Positions 7,557 through 10,837 of a DNA stretch of 10,837 bases are shown here, one piece after another. This DNA comes from Isotricha intestinalis (Eukaryota; Ciliophora; Litostomatea; Vestibuliferida; Isotrichidae), in the NCBI GenBank assembly GCA_023807065.1, contig JAJJLU010004642.1, positions 1 to 10,837 of the forward strand. Reading direction: 5' to 3'. Both the position numbers and the translations under genes were made by a program. The notes beneath the pieces are model-generated. The model was not told the DNA's origin. It saw nothing but the letters and a program-made list of their open reading frames with translations, and did not search any database. Position 1 is the stretch's first letter, and the number at the start of each line of letters is the position of its first letter.

Positions 7557-8954
7557 ATGGTAGACACCCTTCCAGACCCCTTTGAAGACAGAGTAATGAA
7601 AGAAATACTTCCACCTCCTCACTTACCTCTTCCTCACAATAAATTATTTCCAGATAAAACTCATCCAGATATTCCAGATTGGAAAACATTAAAAGATCAT
7701 TTAACAAGAGAAGGTCGTCTTGAGAAATCAGATTTTTTAGAATTATTATCTCATTTCAAGAAAGTTATAAAAAAAGAACCGAATATTTTAAAAGTAGAAG
7801 ACCCAGTAACAGTAGTTGGTGATTTACATGGTCAATATTATGATCTTTTAAAATGTTTAGAAGTAGGTGGAAATCCAGAAGAAACAAAATATCTTTTTTT
7901 AGGTGATTATGTTGATCGAGGTAATTTTTCTATTGAAAATGTAATTTTATTATGTGCTTTAAAATTAAATTTTAAAGAGACTGTTTTAATGCTTCGAGGA
8001 AATCATGAATGTAGACAAATGACATCATTTTTTAATTTTAAACAAGAATGTGAAGTAAAATATGATAGTGAAGTATATAATATATTAATGGAAACATTTG
8101 ATTGTTTACCAATAGCATGTTTAATTAATGAGAAATTTCTAGCAATTCATGGAGGAATATCACCAGAAATAAATAAAATAGCAGATATAACAAAAATAAA
8201 TAGATTTGAAGAGCCTCCTAAAGCAGGAGCAATGTGTGATATGTTATGGAGTGATCCATGTGAAAAGGATGATGAAGCTATTGGAATGGGTTTTATTACT
8301 AATACTACAAGAGGATGTTCTTATGTTTTTGGAAGTAAAGCTGCTACTCCTTTTTTAGAAAGAAATGATATTTTAAGTATTATTAGAGCTCATGAAGCTC
8401 AATTAGAAGGGTTTAAAATGTATCAATGGGATCAAAATGTTGATTTTCCTTCGGTTATTACTGTTTTTTCAGCTCCTAATTATTGTGATGTTTATAATAA
8501 TAAAGCTGCTATTATTAAATTTAAAAATAGTATGGTTAATATTCAACAATATAATTATAGTCCTCATCCTTTTATTTTACCTAATTTTATGAATATTTTC
8601 AATTGGTCTATTCCTTTTGTTTCTGAAAAAATATCTGAAATGTTATTACATATTATTAAAAGAGACCCTTCAATTGATGATAATGATAATGATAAAAGTA
8701 CTGCTATTGAAGATAATATTACTAATTCTTTAAGATTAAAAGTTAAATTTATAACAATGTTAATGAAAATGTATAGAACATTAAGAGAAGAGAGTGAATT
8801 AATTATGAAATTAAAAGGATTTTGTCCAGGAAATAAAATACCAAGAGGTATTTTAATTCAAGGACCTGAAGCTTTAAAAACTGCTTTAGAAAGATATAAA
8901 AATGCTAAAAATCTTGATAGTGTAAATGAAAGAATGCCAAAAGGATATAAGTAA
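7557..8954 (+). CDS. CNA: Calcineurin A: Ca2+/calmodulin-dependent Ser/Thr phosphatase 2B catalytic subunit
   Basis: A full-length 465-residue PP2B catalytic subunit. It removes phosphate from Ser/Thr when calcium-loaded calmodulin binds, working with the EF-hand subunit calcineurin B in the cytosol. The metallophosphatase motifs are complete: GDLHG (88-92), GDYVDRG (116-122), RGNHE (147-151), HGG (198-200) and RAHEAQ (277-282), giving metal ligands D89, H91, D117, N149, H198 and H279. SAPNYCDVYNNK (305-316) and the docking strand NIQQYNYSPHP (328-338) follow. The B-binding helix is about 342-367, and the calmodulin segment precedes LREESELIMKLKGF. LDSVNERMP near the end matches the autoinhibitory segment. 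YCDVYNNK and NFMNIFNWSIPFVSEK favour a ciliate or other protist over a fungus. Ile340 lies where animals have the Trp of the LxVP-docking pocket. The ATG at 7557 gives a normal N terminus; no intron is needed. All Gln are CAA. Confidence 0.97.
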   Translation: MVDTLPDPFEDRVMKEILPPPHLPLPHNKLFPDKTHPDIPDWKTLKDHLTREGRLEKSDFLELLSHFKKVIKKEPNILKVEDPVTVVGDLHGQYYDLLKCLEVGGNPEETKYLFLGDYVDRGNFSIENVILLCALKLNFKETVLMLRGNHECRQMTSFFNFKQECEVKYDSEVYNILMETFDCLPIACLINEKFLAIHGGISPEINKIADITKINRFEEPPKAGAMCDMLWSDPCEKDDEAIGMGFITNTTRGCSYVFGSKAATPFLERNDILSIIRAHEAQLEGFKMYQWDQNVDFPSVITVFSAPNYCDVYNNKAAIIKFKNSMVNIQQYNYSPHPFILPNFMNIFNWSIPFVSEKISEMLLHIIKRDPSIDDNDNDKSTAIEDNITNSLRLKVKFITMLMKMYRTLREESELIMKLKGFCPGNKIPRGILIQGPEALKTALERYKNAKNLDSVNERMPKGYK

Positions 8955-9372
8955 AAATTATATATATTTATTAAAAAATATTTTAATATTGGTATATTCT
9001 TAATGTTATTTAAATATTATTTAAAATTTTTTTTAATTTTTTTTTGCTTTTTTGTAATTTTTTATTTTTTTTTTTTTTTTTTATTTTTTTTTGTGTGAAA
9101 AACGATATTTAAGGTAAAAACAATTAAATGAAAATTTTTAATGGCTTCTCGATTTTTATTTTTTGATAAAATTTTTATTTCCAATTATGTTATGATATCT
9201 AAAAATTAAAATCCTATGAATATAAATAATGATAACAACATTATCCCTTCAATTTTTCTAATTTTCTTTTAAATCTAATTCTTTTAATAAAATACTATAT
9301 AAAAGAACATTTTAAAAATTTTAAAGTAAATAAAAAGAAGAAATAAGATATAAAAAATTTTAAAAAGAGTAC
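8955..9372. other. AT-rich spacer downstream of calcineurin A
   Basis: About 420 bases without a coding frame. The first part carries calcineurin's 3' untranslated region and the large T tracts described separately. The stretch 9093-9240 is somewhat less monotonous, but I find no tRNA features or reading frame there. The final A-rich part probably leads into the small ORF at 9373. Confidence 0.5.
9045..9092. repeat. Long T tracts after calcineurin A
   Basis: Nearly pure T, with an 18-base run at 9065-9082 and a 9-base run at 9084-9092 separated by one A. It lies about 100 bases past the calcineurin stop, where transcript ends would be expected. Similar but shorter tracts occur in most spacers here, so it may be only compositional. 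Confidence 0.7.
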
Positions 9373-9627
9373 ATGAAAACTTTAAAAAAAAAAAGTTCTA
9401 ATGCTTTAAAAAGAAAAAGGATACTTAGAAATAGAATGAAAAGAATAATCAAAAATATAAAAAATTCTCCGAAGAACACATCTCAATTTCTGATAAAAAA
9501 TCATATTAATTGTAAAGAATTAGAAGAAGAAGATTTTATTCCTTTTGGTTCAATGATTGATTTTTTTGATTTTGAATCCGAAAACTCAACAGCTGATGAA
9601 GAAGAAGAAAAGAAAATTCTTTGTTGA
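9373..9627 (+). CDS. Small hypothetical protein with basic N terminus and acidic C terminus (84 aa)
   Basis: A frame from ATG 9373 to TGA 9625-9627. Residues 1-32 are strongly basic (KRKRILRNRMKRIIKN). The middle carries CKELEEEDFIPFGSMIDFFD, and the end is acidic (ADEEEE), then KKILC. No family is recognised. The C terminus is doubtful: the next frame runs on for 74 codons. Adding one T at the T3 run 9620-9622 would join them as KKILLLSFVSGMT. Alternatively, removing a 26-base GT...AG segment (9623-9648) would join them in frame as KKILLYLISLY, giving about 148 residues. If joined, the protein would have a charged cytosolic part and a hydrophobic, possibly membrane-bound part. Real coding status is moderately supported by the non-random charge pattern. 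Confidence 0.45.
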   Translation: MKTLKKKSSNALKRKRILRNRMKRIIKNIKNSPKNTSQFLIKNHINCKELEEEDFIPFGSMIDFFDFESENSTADEEEEKKILC

Positions 9628-9845
9628 GTTTTGTATCTGGTATGACAGTGTACTTAATTAGTTTATATAAAATTTTTATATATAAAATTTTTGGATATAA
9701 AATTATCTTTTTTTTTTTTTCTGATTTTTACTTAGATTATTCTGCTGAATTATGGTTTTTTCTTTTGATTCTTCTTTCTAAAAATTTTAAATCTTTTTCT
9801 CATCCTTTCAGACATCATTTTATTTTTTTGGTGTTTTATAATTAA
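9628..9845 (+). CDS. Candidate hydrophobic continuation of the small upstream ORF
   Basis: An open frame to TAA at 9843-9845, Phe/Ile/Leu/Tyr-rich, with hydrophobic stretches such as VYLISLYKIFIYKIF and ELWFFLLILLSK that could span a membrane, and a tail containing HPFRHHFIFLVFYN. The frame opens only at non-ATG codons near 9621 or at an internal ATG at 9642. T-rich DNA readily gives hydrophobic frames by chance, so this may not be a gene. It is worth listing because it abuts the acidic end of the upstream ORF and can be joined to it by a one-base shift or a 26-base GT...AG excision. Confidence 0.25.
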
Positions 9846-10107
9846 ATCCTATAAATCAATTATTTTCTTATTTTTTTTCAAACATAAAATTTTTTTAATT
9901 AGTAGTTATAAAAATTTAAATTATAATATAATAAATTATTTGATTTAGATTTTTCATTAAAATTTTTTATTACTTATTTTTCATTAAATACATTATAAAA
10001 AAAATCATAATAAACTTATTAAATACTTATTTAAAAGATAAGGATAAAAAAGGAAAAAAATTAAAATATTTTTTACTTAAAAAATGAAAATAAAATTTTA
10101 TTAATTT

Positions 10108-10837
10108 TTATTGATATTTTAATTGTTCTAATCTTTCCTTTTCTCTTCTAATTTCTTTTTGATCTTCTTTACTTTTAATTGTTTCTAATTCATAATTTCT
10201 TAATAATAACATATTAGCTTTAAAGTTACTTCCATCTGGAAATTTTTCTCCAGGACCAAATATTCGTGAAATATTTCTTTGACTTAATTTTTCAACTTTA
10301 ATATTAATTTCATGATCAGTTAATTTATCTTTTAAAATCATAGATGTTGTAAAACAGTATTTTTAACTTTATTTTTATCTTTATTAATAACTTCAATTGG
10401 GTATTTTCGTAATAAAGTAAAATTTTTAGAATGAGGATTTTTAAGATCTTTTACTTGCTTTTCACTTCCATCAAAATTAATTAATTTGGGATTTGGAAAT
10501 TGTTCAATTGGTTTATTTATCATTTGACTAATCCAATAATTTAATCTTATTCTTCTATCTTCAGATATTAAATTTTGTAATTCTGAAAAATCGAATCTAT
10601 CATAATAATCAACATCTAAATATGAAATTAATTTTAAAACATGTTCTTTACTATAATTAATTTTTTCTGGATATTTATGTAAATCAAATTTAGTAATTAT
10701 AGTTTTTGCACTTGTTCCTTTTTCAGCAACTAAAATATCATATAAATCATTATAATTCATATCATAAATCATAATATCAATTTCTTGATTAGTTAATATA
10801 TGAGTATCTTCAAGTCCTCCAAAAACATGACTCCACG
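10108..10837 (-). CDS. Partial EF-hand-type protein with one frame break
   Basis: The frame enters from beyond the right edge (WSHVFGGLEDTHILTNQEID) and runs to a TGA at 10338-10340. The next frame takes over (MILKDKLTDHEINIKVEKL) and ends with TAA at 10108-10110. The visible protein is about 240 residues. DVDYYDRFDFSE is a good EF-hand loop: acidic residues at positions 1, 3, 6, 9 and 12, with the conserved hydrophobic at 8. Partial internal repeats are visible: ILTNQEIDI against KLTDHEINI, and NFTLLRKY against NMLLLRNY. FGPGEKFPDGSNF is a distinctive late block, and the C terminus is a charged helix. A single extra A in the A5 run at 10360-10364 fuses the parts as VKKYCFTTSMILKDKL. The composition recalls ciliary EF-hand proteins, but I cannot name the family. 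Two separate genes is less likely because the repeats span the break. Confidence 0.6.

Noticed and set aside
7447..7707. Minus-strand open frame across the start of calcineurin A
   Set aside because: It is mostly the antisense of calcineurin A's first 50 codons and has no independent support. The part beyond 7557 may belong to the broken remnant but cannot be delimited.
9093..9240. A possible tRNA or small RNA in the slightly less AT-rich patch after calcineurin A
   Set aside because: No T-loop GTTCRA-like motif, acceptor stem or convincing cloverleaf could be found.
10300..10400. An intron joining the two frames of the right-edge protein
   Set aside because: The GT and AG pairs I tried here gave the wrong length modulo three or ran into a stop.
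1..10837. CRISPR arrays, insertion sequences, attachment sites or telomere repeats
   Set aside because: No regularly spaced repeats, transposase motifs, terminal inverted repeats or telomere-like ends were seen; the repeats present are homopolymers or short AT words.

Overview
The window is extremely A+T-rich (by eye well above three quarters) with long T or A tracts in nearly every spacer. It is eukaryotic and probably from a ciliate or similar protist. The one securely identified gene is a calcineurin A catalytic subunit (7557-8954, +) with ciliate-like C-terminal signatures. It reads on the standard code: every Gln is CAA, every Trp TGG and every Cys TGT, and it ends in TAA. A standard-code ciliate such as a litostome (rumen type) or a heterotrich would fit, but I cannot fix the taxon.

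Layout. At the left edge (92-330, +) are remnants that look like a decayed EF-hand gene. Two minus-strand genes for Lys/Asn-rich, probably disordered proteins follow (422-1015 and 1380-2729); they share short motifs and may be diverged paralogues. Next is a large minus-strand locus (2867-6062) which, read across frames, is a Slo/BK-like potassium channel: voltage sensor, SNLGFGD pore, two RCK domains and a conserved C-terminal ITNPPSWFKL block. It is cut by 13 frame breaks and 5 in-frame TAA codons, so I call it a pseudogene. An intact 201-residue unknown gene (6475-7080, -) and a broken Lys-rich remnant (7170-7433, -) lead to a short spacer before calcineurin A. Beyond it are a small basic/acidic ORF that may continue into a hydrophobic second part (9373-9845, +) and, running off the right edge, a 5'-truncated EF-hand-type protein (10108-10837, -) with one frame break.

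The loci do not form an operon or obvious pathway. The loose theme is calcium: calcineurin A, two EF-hand-type loci, and a channel of a family usually gated by ions through RCK domains. The most interesting signal is the repeated break type: in three loci the frame is restored by adding one A or T to a short homopolymer, while calcineurin and the 449-residue gene, full of the same runs, are unbroken. Decay, slippage-based expression or assembly indels could each explain it, and transcript reads would separate them.
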